Below, piece by piece: positions 22,740 through 31,648 of a stretch of 64,000 nucleotides of DNA. The position numbers and the translations under genes are program-made. Below the pieces are notes generated by a model. It was not told the origin of the DNA. It did no database searches and saw only the letters and a program-made list of their open reading frames with translations. Origin of the DNA: Amycolatopsis keratiniphila subsp. keratiniphila (GTDB lineage: Bacteria > Actinomycetota > Actinomycetes > Mycobacteriales > Pseudonocardiaceae); assembly GCF_001620365.2 (NCBI RefSeq), contig NZ_LQMT02000052.1, positions 9,950 through 73,949 on the forward strand, in the 5' to 3' direction. Numbering within the stretch: position 1 is the first letter of the stretch; each line of letters opens with the position of its first letter.

Positions 22740-25238
22740 GTGGGGTATTCACCAAACCGGCGAAGAGCGGGATGGACCGCGGCGACCCTGGTACTCGCCG
22801 GGGCCTTCGTGGCACTTCCGTCGGCCACGACGGCGGGGGCCGCGGACAACGTGGTGCGAGCCGACAAGGCCGTGCCGCGTTCCTGTTTCGCCGCGCTGCA
22901 GAAGCCGGGTACGCCCGGCACCGATCGGCGCGAGTTCACGTCCACAGTAGACGGTCTGTTGCAGGCGCGCCTGGCGCCGCGCGGCGGCACCGAGGGCGAC
23001 TGGGACCTCGCGGTCTTCGACAAGACCACCGGTGCCGTGGTCGCCGCGTCCGCCGCGTTGCGCAGCCACGAGCTCGCCGAAGGCTTCGTGAAGAAGGACC
23101 AGAAACTCGTCGTGCAGACCTGCCGGTACGACGGCCGGACGCGCGACGCGGTACTGGGGGTCGACTTCCTCTCGCTCACGCCGCAGGGGACCCCGACCGG
23201 TGCCGCGCCCGCGCCGCAGCGCGCCGAACTGGTCCGGGTCGAGACACCCGCCAAGCAGGACAAGGACAAGCTCCTCCGGCTCGGGCTGGACGTCACGGAG
23301 AAGGCCGACGCCACCGGTGTGCAGGTCGTCCTCGCCAACGACGCCGACCGCAAGACGCTGGCGGACAACGGCTTCAAGGCGAAGGTGATCGACGGCGACC
23401 TTTCGGCGCGGTCGATCCAGAACGCCAAGACCGACCGCGAGTACGCCGCGAAGACGCCGGGCTCCACCCTGCCGTCCGGGCGTACGAGCTACCGGCACCT
23501 CTACGACTACCAGTTCGAGGTCAAGGAACTGGCCCGCAAGAACCCCGGCCTGGTCACGGCGTTCACGCTGCCGCAGCCGACCTGGGAAGGCCGCGACGTC
23601 CTCGGCCTCGAGATCGCGACCGACGTCAAGAACATCGCCGACGGCAAACCCGTCAACTTCACCATGGGCGTGCACCACGCCCGTGAGTGGCCGGCGGGCG
23701 AGCACGCCATGGAATGGGCCCACGAACTGGTCAAGGGCTACACCGGCAACAACGCCGAGATCCGCGGCCTGGTCGGCCGGACGCGCAACATCATCGTGCC
23801 GATCGTCAACCCCGACGGCTTCGAAATCTCCCGCGAGGCCGAGCCCAGGGGCGACTTCTCGCGTTTCGACTACGAGATGAAGCGCAAGAACTGCAACGTC
23901 AACGACTCGCCCAAGGAGTTCGCGACGGGCGTCTGCAAGGCCAACCCCGGCGGCCGTGAACGCGGCACCGACCCGAACCGCAACTACGCGGGCTTCTGGG
24001 GCGGCGCCGGCGCGTCGACCCTGTGGCGCAGCGACACGTTCCGCGGTGCCGGCCCGTTCTCCGAGCCCGAGACGCAGAACGTCCGCTCGATCGTGTCGAA
24101 CCGCCAGGTGACCAACCTGATCACGCTGCACACCTTCTCGAACCTGGTGCTGCGTGTCCCGGGTGTCGCCGCCGTCCGCCCGCCGCTCGACGAGCCGGCG
24201 TACAAGGCGCTCGGCGACAAGATGGCCTCGCGCAACGGATACACCAGCCAGCCCTCGTGGGCGCTCTACGACACGACCGGCTCGACCGAGGACTGGTCGT
24301 ACTGGGCCACCGGTGGCTGGGGCTTCACCTTCGAGGTCGGTCCGAACGAGTTCCACCCGCCGTTCGCCGAGGGTGTCGTCGCCGAGTACACCGGTGTCGC
24401 CCCCGCCGCGGGCGCGGGCAAGGGCGGAAACCGTGCCGCGTTCATCGATATGCTGGCCAACACCGCCGACCCGGCGGCGCACTCGACGCTGATCGGTACG
24501 GCGCCGAAGGGCTACCAGCTGAAGCTGCACAAGACGTTCCAGACGCCGACCTCCCCGGTGGTGCAGCCGGACGGCTCGACGAAGCCGCCGATCTACGTGA
24601 CCGACGACCTGAACTCGTCGCTGTCGTCGACCGGTGGCCGGTTCGCGTGGTCGATCAACCCGTCGACCCGCCCCTACGTCGCGGGCCGCTACGGCCGCGA
24701 GCCGCAGGGACCGGCGCAGCCCGCGATCCAGGCCGTGAACCCGGCCGGGGTCCCGGCGATCAACCAGAACTACCCGACGGACCCGACCTCGGAGAGCTTC
24801 ACCTTCCGCGTGGACGGGCTCCCCAAGGTCGACAACGGGAAGTTCAGCGTCGACGTCAAGTGGGCGAGCCAGGACACCGACTGGGACCTGTACGTCTTCG
24901 ACGCCGCGGGCAACATGGTGTCGTCGTCGGCGAACGGTTCGACCACGGAAGAGCACGCGATCCTGTACGACCCGCCCGCCGGGGAATACCGGGCCGTGCT
25001 GGTGAACTACTCGCAGGCGAATCCGTCCACTGTGGACGATTGGACCGGCGGTGTGTCGTTCCAGTCGCCGATCCCGCCGACCTACGGTCCGAAGGAGGCG
25101 TACCAGCTGACCTGTACGTCGCCGAAGGGCAAGCTCGTCGGGCTGACGGACGTGTACATCGACCGCGGCCAGACGGTCGACGTCGGTGAGGTGTGCACCC
25201 GGTCGGCGCGGGCCAAGAAGGAGCGCTCGGTCCGGTAG
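22740..25238 (+). CDS. secreted M14 zinc carboxypeptidase
   Basis: The 832-residue protein starts with a Sec-type signal peptide (about 1-36, ending AGA) and an N-terminal beta-rich region. The M14 catalytic domain (about 260-580) has the zinc motif HHAREW plus a later histidine, RNYAGFWGG for the substrate carboxylate and the catalytic glutamate in FEVGPNEFHPP. A C-terminal pre-peptidase-type beta domain (DTDWDLYVFD) follows, partly duplicating an N-terminal segment (EGDWDLAVFD). It should remove C-terminal residues from peptides outside the cell. The GTG at 22740 follows AAGGAGG at seven bases. Confidence 0.95.
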   Translation: MGYSPNRRRAGWTAATLVLAGAFVALPSATTAGAADNVVRADKAVPRSCFAALQKPGTPGTDRREFTSTVDGLLQARLAPRGGTEGDWDLAVFDKTTGAVVAASAALRSHELAEGFVKKDQKLVVQTCRYDGRTRDAVLGVDFLSLTPQGTPTGAAPAPQRAELVRVETPAKQDKDKLLRLGLDVTEKADATGVQVVLANDADRKTLADNGFKAKVIDGDLSARSIQNAKTDREYAAKTPGSTLPSGRTSYRHLYDYQFEVKELARKNPGLVTAFTLPQPTWEGRDVLGLEIATDVKNIADGKPVNFTMGVHHAREWPAGEHAMEWAHELVKGYTGNNAEIRGLVGRTRNIIVPIVNPDGFEISREAEPRGDFSRFDYEMKRKNCNVNDSPKEFATGVCKANPGGRERGTDPNRNYAGFWGGAGASTLWRSDTFRGAGPFSEPETQNVRSIVSNRQVTNLITLHTFSNLVLRVPGVAAVRPPLDEPAYKALGDKMASRNGYTSQPSWALYDTTGSTEDWSYWATGGWGFTFEVGPNEFHPPFAEGVVAEYTGVAPAAGAGKGGNRAAFIDMLANTADPAAHSTLIGTAPKGYQLKLHKTFQTPTSPVVQPDGSTKPPIYVTDDLNSSLSSTGGRFAWSINPSTRPYVAGRYGREPQGPAQPAIQAVNPAGVPAINQNYPTDPTSESFTFRVDGLPKVDNGKFSVDVKWASQDTDWDLYVFDAAGNMVSSSANGSTTEEHAILYDPPAGEYRAVLVNYSQANPSTVDDWTGGVSFQSPIPPTYGPKEAYQLTCTSPKGKLVGLTDVYIDRGQTVDVGEVCTRSARAKKERSVR

Positions 25239-25286
25239 TTCCTCGCTTCACGCGCGTACGTTCGGTGCCGGCACCGGCGTGCTAGG

Positions 25287-25327
25287 AACGGTCCTTTCCT
25301 TGCGAATTTTGCAAGGAAAGGACCGTT
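25287..25327. terminator. strong intergenic hairpin
   Basis: AACGGTCCTTTCCTTGC pairs perfectly with GCAAGGAAAGGACCGTT across a seven-base loop. It lies 48 bases after the carboxypeptidase stop. No T-run follows, as is common for actinomycete terminators. Confidence 0.7.
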
Positions 25328-25380
25328 CATTGCATCAGAGAGGGTCCGGAGCCGCGTTCGCCACACCGCTCCGCTACGGG

Positions 25381-25437
25381 ATGTCGCGAAAGCCACTTTC
25401 GGGACGTCTGATGTCTCGAAAGTGGCTTTCGCGACAT
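25381..25437. repeat. double palindrome, copy 2 of 5 (diverged)
   Basis: ATGTCGCGAAAGCCACTTTC and its inverse flank a short spacer. The outer bases differ from the other copies (ATGTCGCG instead of GTTGCG), yet the arms changed together and still pair, which suggests selection on pairing. Confidence 0.85.
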
Positions 25438-25462
25438 GGGAGCGCTGACAGGACTCAGCAGC

Positions 25463-25515
25463 GTTGCGAAAGCCACTTTCGCAACCTTCAACGTTGCGAA
25501 AGTGGCTTTCGCAAC
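25463..25515. repeat. double palindrome, copy 3 of 5
   Basis: Same layout and length as copy 1, with the spacer in the complementary reading (CTTCAAC rather than GTTGAAG). It lies 26 bases after copy 2 and 29 bases before the J-domain gene stop. Confidence 0.9.
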
Positions 25516-25544
25516 GTCGCTCCGCCGGCAAGCGGCCCGGAACA

Positions 25545-26624
25545 TCAGACGGTGCCGGCCACCCGGTCCCGCACCACCCGCATGGTCGCCGCGTCCACAG
25601 TGGACGGCTCCGCCGCCAGCCAGCCGCCGATCTCGTGCAGGAACTGCTCCGGCGTCATCGGCGGCGCGGGGGAGGGATCGTCGAGATCCGTGGTGATCTC
25701 CCCGGTCCGGCTCGGGTACACGACCATCGCCCCGCGCAGCGTGACACCGGGCAGGACCCGCCGGAACTCGGCGAGGCTTTCGGTCAACCTGCTCCCGCCG
25801 CCGCGGAAGGCGCGGCCGTTGCGCAGCAGGCGGTCGTCGTCCCCGGTTTCGTAGTGTCCCGGCAGCCACAGTTTCGATTCCACGAGCACGAGCCGCTTCC
25901 CGCACAGCACCGCGTGGTCGACGTCGGCGAACACCGAGTCCGGCCACGAGAGGCCGTGGAAGATCCGCGCGCCGGGCAGCCGGGTCAGATAGCGCTCGAG
26001 CATGTCGGCGGTGAGGCGCTCGGCGAGTTCGTCGCTCTCGACGCCGGGGGTGCCGAACACGCGTTTCCCGCCGAATTCGGCGGCGAACCGGTTCTTGGCG
26101 CGGGAGGCGGCCAGATAGCCACGCGCGAGCCGTTGCACCAGCAGGGCGGTTCCGGCGGTCAGGAGCAGCCAGACGATCAGCGTGGGCGCCGAGAACCCGA
26201 CGCCGGTCAGCACCGGCAGCAGGACCAGCACCATCCCGCCGACCGCCGCCACCACGGGGGTGTGCCCGGGGCCGCGACGGCGGCCGTGGCGCACGCGCTC
26301 GTCCTGTGCGGCGAACTCCCACCATTCGAGGTCGTCCGGATCGATCACGACCGGCTCGGGTTCGTAGCCCGGTTCTTCGCCGAAGCGGCGCCGCGGCCGC
26401 GGCCGGATCGGGGCGCGCACCGAGCGCCCGCCCGCGTCGTAGCCCGCGCGCCGCATCGGATCGCTGAGCGTGTCGTAGGCCTCGCGGACCAGCTGGAACG
26501 TGAGGGCGGACCCGCCGGTGTCCGGGTGATGCGACTTCGCCAGCCGCCGGTACGCGGTCTTGATCTCGTTGACCGAGGCGGCCTTGCCCACCCCGAGCAC
26601 CTCGTAATAGTCGACGTCGGGCAC
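25545..26624 (-). CDS. J-domain protein with a NERD nuclease-like domain
   Basis: The 359-residue protein has a DnaJ J domain at residues 1-70, with the HPD motif in HHPDTG. Two membrane helices follow at about 120-165, then a C-terminal NERD domain. The NERD active-site pattern is visible as DVDHAV...LVLVESKLW, the D...ExK of PD-(D/E)xK nucleases. The GTG at 26624 has GGAGGTGA seven bases upstream. A J domain tied to a membrane-anchored nuclease-like domain would let DnaK act on or control it. The role is unknown; defence or DNA processing are possibilities. Confidence 0.85.
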   Translation of the reverse strand: MPDVDYYEVLGVGKAASVNEIKTAYRRLAKSHHPDTGGSALTFQLVREAYDTLSDPMRRAGYDAGGRSVRAPIRPRPRRRFGEEPGYEPEPVVIDPDDLEWWEFAAQDERVRHGRRRGPGHTPVVAAVGGMVLVLLPVLTGVGFSAPTLIVWLLLTAGTALLVQRLARGYLAASRAKNRFAAEFGGKRVFGTPGVESDELAERLTADMLERYLTRLPGARIFHGLSWPDSVFADVDHAVLCGKRLVLVESKLWLPGHYETGDDDRLLRNGRAFRGGGSRLTESLAEFRRVLPGVTLRGAMVVYPSRTGEITTDLDDPSPAPPMTPEQFLHEIGGWLAAEPSTVDAATMRVVRDRVAGTV

Positions 26625-26808
26625 GGGCGGTTCACCTCCAAAGGGCCGGGCCGCAACACTATTCGGCCGCCGCCGCCGGGTCGCAACCACCTCCGCGGCG
26701 CGTCGGGGTGACGTCGCGGGCATACTGTTTCGCTTGTGGCGGAACGAGGTCCGCCTCCGCCGCGTCCTGGATATCGTGGAGATCGACAGCACACGAGGAA
26801 GGATCGCG

Positions 26809-27642
26809 GTGGGAGAACCGGTCACGGGCACGGCCGCTGGGGTGCCGTTCACCGTCTTGCCGCCATCTGCCGAGGTCAGCGGACCCGCGCCGGTGGTCGT
26901 CGCCTGGCACATGATCGACGCGCCCCGCTCCGACGCGGCGTTCGCGGCCGCGTTGCCGCTGGCGGGGGCGCCGGCGTGGCGGGTGTATCTCGGAATGCCG
27001 TTGTGCGGCGCGAGAATGGTCGACGGCAGCATGGACGCGGTGGTGGAACGGGCCGTCCGGGACTCGGTGCTCGCCTATGCCGACCCGTTCGTCCGGCAGG
27101 CGGCGCTGGAATTCCCCGCCGCACTGGCTGAGCTGCGGGAACGCTTCGGGTTCGACACCTCGCGGATGGCCGTCGTAGGCGGTTCCCTCGGCGGTGCGGT
27201 GGCGCTCACGATCCTTGCCACGAGGGAGATCCCGGTGCGGGCCGCCGCGCTGGTCAACCCCGCCGTCCGGGCGCGGTCGCTGGTCGGCGTGGTGGAAACC
27301 ATGCTGGAAAAGCCCTATTCGTGGACGGACGAAGCGAACCAAGCGGCGGATCAACTCGACTTCGTCGCACGATCGGGTGAAATCTCGGCCAGGGATACGC
27401 AGGTTCCGCTGCTGGTCGTCAGCGGAGAAGAGGATTTCCCGACGTTCCGCGCGGACGCCGACGAACTCGTCGACGCGTTGCGTGCCCGGTACTCCGTGGC
27501 CGACGACGTCCGGTTGCGCAGGCTCCCGGGCCTCGCTCACCCGCTCGCCGAAGACCCGGGCATCGAGCCCGCGCCGCAGTTGCCCATCGCGAAACTGGTG
27601 GACGACCAGGTCGCCGAGTGGCTGGTTCGCCACCTGGGCTGA
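26809..27642 (+). CDS. alpha/beta hydrolase
   Basis: The 277-residue protein has the serine nucleophile elbow GGSLGG (about residue 125), a later aspartate in EEDFP and a histidine in GLAHPLAED, giving a complete triad. It resembles prolyl-oligopeptidase-like esterases of unknown substrate. The GTG at 26809 follows GGAAGG at six bases; an upstream TTG at 26734 lacks a site. Transcribed divergently from the J-domain gene across a 184-base promoter region. Confidence 0.85.
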   Translation: MGEPVTGTAAGVPFTVLPPSAEVSGPAPVVVAWHMIDAPRSDAAFAAALPLAGAPAWRVYLGMPLCGARMVDGSMDAVVERAVRDSVLAYADPFVRQAALEFPAALAELRERFGFDTSRMAVVGGSLGGAVALTILATREIPVRAAALVNPAVRARSLVGVVETMLEKPYSWTDEANQAADQLDFVARSGEISARDTQVPLLVVSGEEDFPTFRADADELVDALRARYSVADDVRLRRLPGLAHPLAEDPGIEPAPQLPIAKLVDDQVAEWLVRHLG

Positions 27643-27648
27643 CGCGCG

Positions 27649-28089
27649 TCAGCAGGCCGGTGACGGCACCGACCGGGCCGGTCCGAATTCCAGGCGCAGC
27701 TTGTCGGTCTTGGGGATCACGAACGCGACGCCGGTCGAGGCCCGCCAGTTCGCCGGGAGGAAGACGTACTGGCCGCTGGACTGCAGCAGCAGCTTCAGCC
27801 CGGTGTACCGGTATTTGTAGGCCGATCCGGGGTCCGCGCATTTCACCTGCGCGACACCGTTCGCGGCGAGATTGAGGCTTTCCGCGCTGTACAGCGTCGC
27901 GGCCGGTCTGGCCGGGATCACCGTGGAGGCCTCGAAGGCGCGGCTCGTGCCGACGGCTCCCGAGTAGTCGCCGACCGCCCAGAAGAGGCCGATGCTCACC
28001 AGGACGTAACCGGTGACCAGCTCCGCGACACTCGACCGGGCGCTTCCGGTCCTGCGTGAGGTCCAGTGACGCCAGGAGAACAGCGCCAT
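27649..28089 (-). CDS. single-pass membrane protein of unknown function
   Basis: The 146-residue protein has one clear membrane helix near residues 20-42, followed by an extracellular part with two cysteines. No family is recognised. Its ATG overlaps the stop of the upstream gene by one base (TGATG). It is the last of a three-gene operon that also encodes a multi-pass protein and a lipoprotein, so a small envelope complex is likely. Confidence 0.7.
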   Translation of the reverse strand: MALFSWRHWTSRRTGSARSSVAELVTGYVLVSIGLFWAVGDYSGAVGTSRAFEASTVIPARPAATLYSAESLNLAANGVAQVKCADPGSAYKYRYTGLKLLLQSSGQYVFLPANWRASTGVAFVIPKTDKLRLEFGPARSVPSPAC

Positions 28090-28571
28090 CAGGACCCGAT
28101 CGCGAAGCCGACCCCCGGAACTCCGGGGCGGTCGCGAAAGGGTTCCGGGTCGAGCGCGATCGCCGTCGTCCCGGCCAGCAGCGCGAGGCCGAGGACACCG
28201 GCGACGGGGGAGCAGATCCGCAACAGTCGGGCCCAGGAAGCCTCGCCGAGGCGGATCTTCAGGAACCTGGTCAGGACGAGGAAGAGCAGGGCGGCGCCCG
28301 CGGCCGCGGTCAGGGGCAGGAGCACCCCGTCGACGCCGCGCCCGAAGATCTCGTCCGGTGTCTGGCCGAGCAGGGTGTAGTGCACGCGGAAGTAGCCGAA
28401 GTACGTCTGCGTGGAGACGAGCCCGAAGTAGTAGAGCAGCGCGGTGAGCAGGGTCGTGTTGGCCAGGACCGTGCCGACCAGCTTGAGCGCGTGTCCCGGG
28501 CCCGCCGCGGATTCGGGCTCCGGAGGCGCGGGGGCGCGCAGGCCCCGCCGTAGTGGCCGCCGGGTACTCAT
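28089..28571 (-). CDS. three-helix membrane protein of unknown function
   Basis: The 160-residue protein has three predicted membrane helices at about 30-52, 82-106 and 118-142, with a basic N-terminal tail. No family is recognised. It overlaps the lipoprotein gene upstream as ATGA and the next gene by one base. Coupling suggests fixed stoichiometry with both neighbours. Confidence 0.72.
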   Translation of the reverse strand: MSTRRPLRRGLRAPAPPEPESAAGPGHALKLVGTVLANTTLLTALLYYFGLVSTQTYFGYFRVHYTLLGQTPDEIFGRGVDGVLLPLTAAAGAALLFLVLTRFLKIRLGEASWARLLRICSPVAGVLGLALLAGTTAIALDPEPFRDRPGVPGVGFAIGS

Positions 28572-29050
28572 CCGCCCGTGGTTTCGCTCGGCGGCGTGCT
28601 TTCCGACTTCGGCGGCGCCGAGCTTTCCTCCGTGGTCCCGGTTTCGCAGGCCCTGGCGTGGATCTTGACCGTCTTGCCGGGATACACCGGATTCGGGCCG
28701 ATACCGCGGATGCAGTTCCCCTCGCCCACGACCTCGACCGTTACCCCGCACCGCCGGGAGCTCTTGCAGAGGCGCTCGAGGTTCTGCTCGATCGCGCCTT
28801 TGGCGGTCTCGGGGTCGGTGCCAAGCAGGTCGCTGTTGTATCCGATCGGGCTCCCGGGCACGAGACCGGGCGGTGGAGAGTCCTTCGTCGGGATCGTCTC
28901 GGACGACGCCGTCGGGGCCGTCTCCGTGGTGATCCCGCTGTCGGTCGTCAGATCACCCGGTGCCGTGTCGCGGGGCGTGGCCGTCCCGCCGCAGGCCGTC
29001 GCGAACCCGAGAGCGGCGATCGCCATCGCCGTGCTGAACAGCCGTTTCAT
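28568..29050 (-). CDS. putative lipoprotein
   Basis: The 160-residue protein has a short signal peptide ending in ATAC, a weak lipobox with the cysteine at about residue 20. A Thr/Ser/Pro-rich linker follows, then a compact domain with four cysteines that could form disulfides. The ATG at 29050 is the only good start. First gene of the envelope operon. Function unknown. Confidence 0.75.
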   Translation of the reverse strand: MKRLFSTAMAIAALGFATACGGTATPRDTAPGDLTTDSGITTETAPTASSETIPTKDSPPPGLVPGSPIGYNSDLLGTDPETAKGAIEQNLERLCKSSRRCGVTVEVVGEGNCIRGIGPNPVYPGKTVKIHARACETGTTEESSAPPKSESTPPSETTGG

Positions 29051-29205
29051 GGACCTCACCGTCCTTGAGGAAGACGCCCTTCTGGATAAGGACGCGGAAC
29101 GAGTGGCCCCTGATACGTCCCGGCTTGGTCCATTCGGGCGTATTCCCCGGGTGGACCAGTGCACGACAACTTCGCCGCGTGGCCTTCCGACACGCCCGAA
29201 ATTAT

Positions 29206-29224
29206 GTTAAGAAACTTTACTAAC
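29206..29224. promoter_or_regulatory. 19-bp imperfect palindrome, probable ROK-type operator
   Basis: GTTAAGAAA and TTTACTAAC form arms with two mismatches around a central C, in an AT-rich patch just before the GGGAGG site of the permease gene. TTAG-AAA-TTT-CTAA sites of this style are bound by ROK repressors in actinomycetes (from memory). The operon itself carries a ROK-family gene. Confidence 0.55.
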
Positions 29225-29241
29225 TAACAGGGAGGCGCGTT

Positions 29242-30651
29242 TTGAGTTCATCCCCGCGGCCGGGGCTCGAGCGGAAGATCGGGCCGCTCCAGGCGACCGC
29301 CATCAACATGACCCAGATGTGCGGGATCGGCCCGTTCGTCACCATCCCCGCGATGGTGGTGACCCTCGGCGGTCCGCAGGCCATGTTCGGCTGGCTCATC
29401 GGCGCGGTCATCGCGCTGGCCGACGGCCTCATCTGGGCCGAACTCGGCGCCGCCCTCCCGGGCGCCGGGGGAACCTACGTCTACCTGCGCGAGGCGTTCG
29501 GCGTCCGCACCGGCAGGCTCATGCCGTTCCTCTTCGCCTGGAGCGCGGTGCTGTTCATTCCGCTGATCATGTCCACCGGCATCATCGGCCTGGTCCAGTA
29601 CCTCGGGTACCTGGTGCCCGGCGTGGCCGACGACGGCGGGACGACGACGCTCGGCAAGGTGATCGGTCTCGGCATCATCGCCCTGATCGTGCTGGCGTTG
29701 TTCCGCAAGATCGGCGAGATCGGGAAGCTGACCACCGTCCTGTTCGGCATCATGCTGTTCGCCGCGCTCTCGGTGATCGTCGCGGCCTTCACGCATTTCG
29801 ACGGCGCGCAAGCGTTCGCCTTCACCCCGGGCGCGTTCTCGTTCGGCGGCGGCGCGTTCTGGGCCGGGCTCGGCGCGGGCCTGATCATCGCCATCTACGA
29901 CTACCTCGGCTACAACACCAGCGCCTACCTCGGCGGCGAGGTGCGTGACCCGGGCCGGACGCTGCCGCGCTCGATCATCCTGTCGATCCTCGGCATCATG
30001 AGCCTGTACTTCCTGCTGCAGCTCGGTGTCCTCGGCTCGATCCCGTTGGAAGAGCTGAAGAACGCCACTTCGGTCGCCTCCACCGTGCTCGAACAGGCGT
30101 GGGGCACGGGCGCGGCCAAGGTCATCACCGTGTTCATCGTGATCGCCGCGATCGGTTCGGTGTTCGCGGGCCTGCTCGGCGGATCGCGGGTCCCGTTCGA
30201 GGCCGCGCGCGACAAGGTGTTCCTGCCGGTCTTCGCCAGGCTGCACCCGAAACTGAACCTGCCGACCGCCGGTGTGCTGACGATGGGTGCCATCGCCGCG
30301 ATCGGCTCGCTGTTCACCCTGACCGCGGTGATCAACGCGGCGGTGACGGTGCTGGTGCTCATCCAGTCGCTCGCGCAGGTCGCGGCGATCGTGGTGCTGC
30401 GGCGGCGACGGCCGGAGCTGGAGCGGCCGTACCGCCAATGGCTCTACCCGATCCCGACGATCATCGCGCTGCTCGGCTGGGTCTACATCTACTTCTCCGC
30501 GACCTGGCTCTCGATCGGGCTTTCGGTGGGCTGGATCGTGCTGGGCGTGGCCGCGTTCCTCGCCTACGCGAAGGCGGAACGCGTGTGGCCGTTCGGGCCC
30601 AAGGGGATTCAGGAATCGTTCGCGGGGGCGACAGAGGGGAACGGGAAGTGA
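29242..30651 (+). CDS. APC-family amino acid permease
   Basis: The 469-residue protein has about twelve membrane helices and the APC superfamily N-terminus (CGIGPFVTIPAMV near residue 27). It probably imports an amino acid or amine. The start is a TTG at 29242 with GGAGG six bases upstream. Its stop overlaps the ROK gene GTG as GTGA. The pairing with a sugar-kinase-like ROK protein hints at an amino-sugar or related substrate, which is inference. Confidence 0.9.
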   Translation: MSSSPRPGLERKIGPLQATAINMTQMCGIGPFVTIPAMVVTLGGPQAMFGWLIGAVIALADGLIWAELGAALPGAGGTYVYLREAFGVRTGRLMPFLFAWSAVLFIPLIMSTGIIGLVQYLGYLVPGVADDGGTTTLGKVIGLGIIALIVLALFRKIGEIGKLTTVLFGIMLFAALSVIVAAFTHFDGAQAFAFTPGAFSFGGGAFWAGLGAGLIIAIYDYLGYNTSAYLGGEVRDPGRTLPRSIILSILGIMSLYFLLQLGVLGSIPLEELKNATSVASTVLEQAWGTGAAKVITVFIVIAAIGSVFAGLLGGSRVPFEAARDKVFLPVFARLHPKLNLPTAGVLTMGAIAAIGSLFTLTAVINAAVTVLVLIQSLAQVAAIVVLRRRRPELERPYRQWLYPIPTIIALLGWVYIYFSATWLSIGLSVGWIVLGVAAFLAYAKAERVWPFGPKGIQESFAGATEGNGK

Positions 30652-31547
30652 CGGGGGAAGAACTGATCCTGGGGATCGACTTCGGCGGGACGAAGGTCGC
30701 CATCGGGCTGGCGGACAGAGCCGGGAGCCTGCTGGTCACCCGCAGGCTCGACACCGACGCGCAAGCGGGCGCGGAGCAGGTGGTGAGCCGGGCGCTCGCC
30801 GCGGCGCGGAAACTGCTCGCCGACGAAGGCGCCGCGGACCGGCTCGTCGCGATCGGCGTCGTCAGCCCGGGCATCGTGCTGGAAGACCGGATCCTGCTCG
30901 CGCCGAACGTGCCGGGCTGGGAGGAACTGCGGCTGCGGGAACTCGTCGCGGCCGAGTTCGAGGGCGTCCCGATCGAAGTGGGCACCGACGCCAAGGCGGC
31001 GGCGCTCGCGGAATGGCGATGGGGGGCACTGGCGGACACCGATCCGGCGGTGTTCCTCTCGCTGGGGACCGGGATCGCCGCGGCGGTCCTGGTCGGCGGC
31101 CGGCTGCTGACCGGCGCCAACGGCGCTGCGGGAGAGATCGGGTACAACCTCCTCTCGCCGCAGGACACCGACGGGTTCGCCGGCGGAGCGGCGCCGCTGG
31201 AGGAAGCCGTCGGTGGGCGTGGGCTGGGCGGCCGGGCGAGTGTGCTGCTCGGCCGCCCGGTAACCGCGGGTGAGCTGTTCGGCCTCGCCAGGGAGAACGC
31301 GCAGGCGAAGGAACTCGTCGGCGCGGCACTCGACGAACTGTCGATGCACGTCGCGAATCTCGCCATCGCGCTCGATCCGCAGCGCATCGCCGTCGGCGGG
31401 GGACTGGTGCGCTCGGCCGACATCCTGCTGCCCGCCCTGCGCGAGCGGCTGGCGGGGGCCGTGCCGTTCCCGCCGGAACTGGTGTCGGCGAAATTCGACC
31501 AGGACGCGTCCCTGCTGGGCGCGATCGCGATCGCGCTGGACGCGTAG
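30648..31547 (+). CDS. ROK-family protein lacking the zinc motif
   Basis: The 299-residue protein has the ATPase phosphate loop GIDFGGTKVAIGL at residues 9-21, LSLGTGIAAAV, and the later IAVGGGLV motif of ROK kinases. The usual zinc-binding CxCGxxGC cluster is absent, and the GEIGH histidine is replaced by tyrosine (GEIGYN). There is no N-terminal DNA-binding domain. It may be a kinase with altered metal needs. A hairpin terminator follows at 31563. Confidence 0.88.
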   Translation: MTGEELILGIDFGGTKVAIGLADRAGSLLVTRRLDTDAQAGAEQVVSRALAAARKLLADEGAADRLVAIGVVSPGIVLEDRILLAPNVPGWEELRLRELVAAEFEGVPIEVGTDAKAAALAEWRWGALADTDPAVFLSLGTGIAAAVLVGGRLLTGANGAAGEIGYNLLSPQDTDGFAGGAAPLEEAVGGRGLGGRASVLLGRPVTAGELFGLARENAQAKELVGAALDELSMHVANLAIALDPQRIAVGGGLVRSADILLPALRERLAGAVPFPPELVSAKFDQDASLLGAIAIALDA

Positions 31548-31562
31548 CGAGATCACCGACCG

Positions 31563-31611
31563 AAGCCGCCGGGCCTCCGCTAGATCCGATCTAGCGAAGG
31601 TCCGGCGGCTT
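31563..31611 (+). terminator. intrinsic-type hairpin after the ROK gene
   Basis: AAGCCGCCGGGCCTCCGCTA and its near-perfect inverse enclose a short loop around 31588, followed by TTTCTC. It starts 15 bases after the ROK stop codon. Confidence 0.75.
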
Positions 31612-31648
31612 TCTCGCGCCTGAGGGGTGAGGCGAGAGGAGGTCGGTC

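Larger units (their letters stand above)
25239..25544. other. 306-base convergent intergenic region filled with palindromes
   Basis: No gene is seen. The stretch between the carboxypeptidase and J-domain gene ends contains a 41-base hairpin (25287-25327), a diverged double palindrome (25381-25437) and a standard double palindrome (25463-25515). Together these probably end transcription from both sides. Confidence 0.6.

Noticed and set aside
25287..25515. Possible CRISPR array in the palindrome-rich gap
   Set aside because: The repeats are palindromic and few, with no regular unique spacers and no cas genes.
26659..27633. Long minus-strand frame opposite the hydrolase gene
   Set aside because: It has no recognisable motifs, while the plus strand encodes a complete hydrolase triad; a GC-rich shadow.
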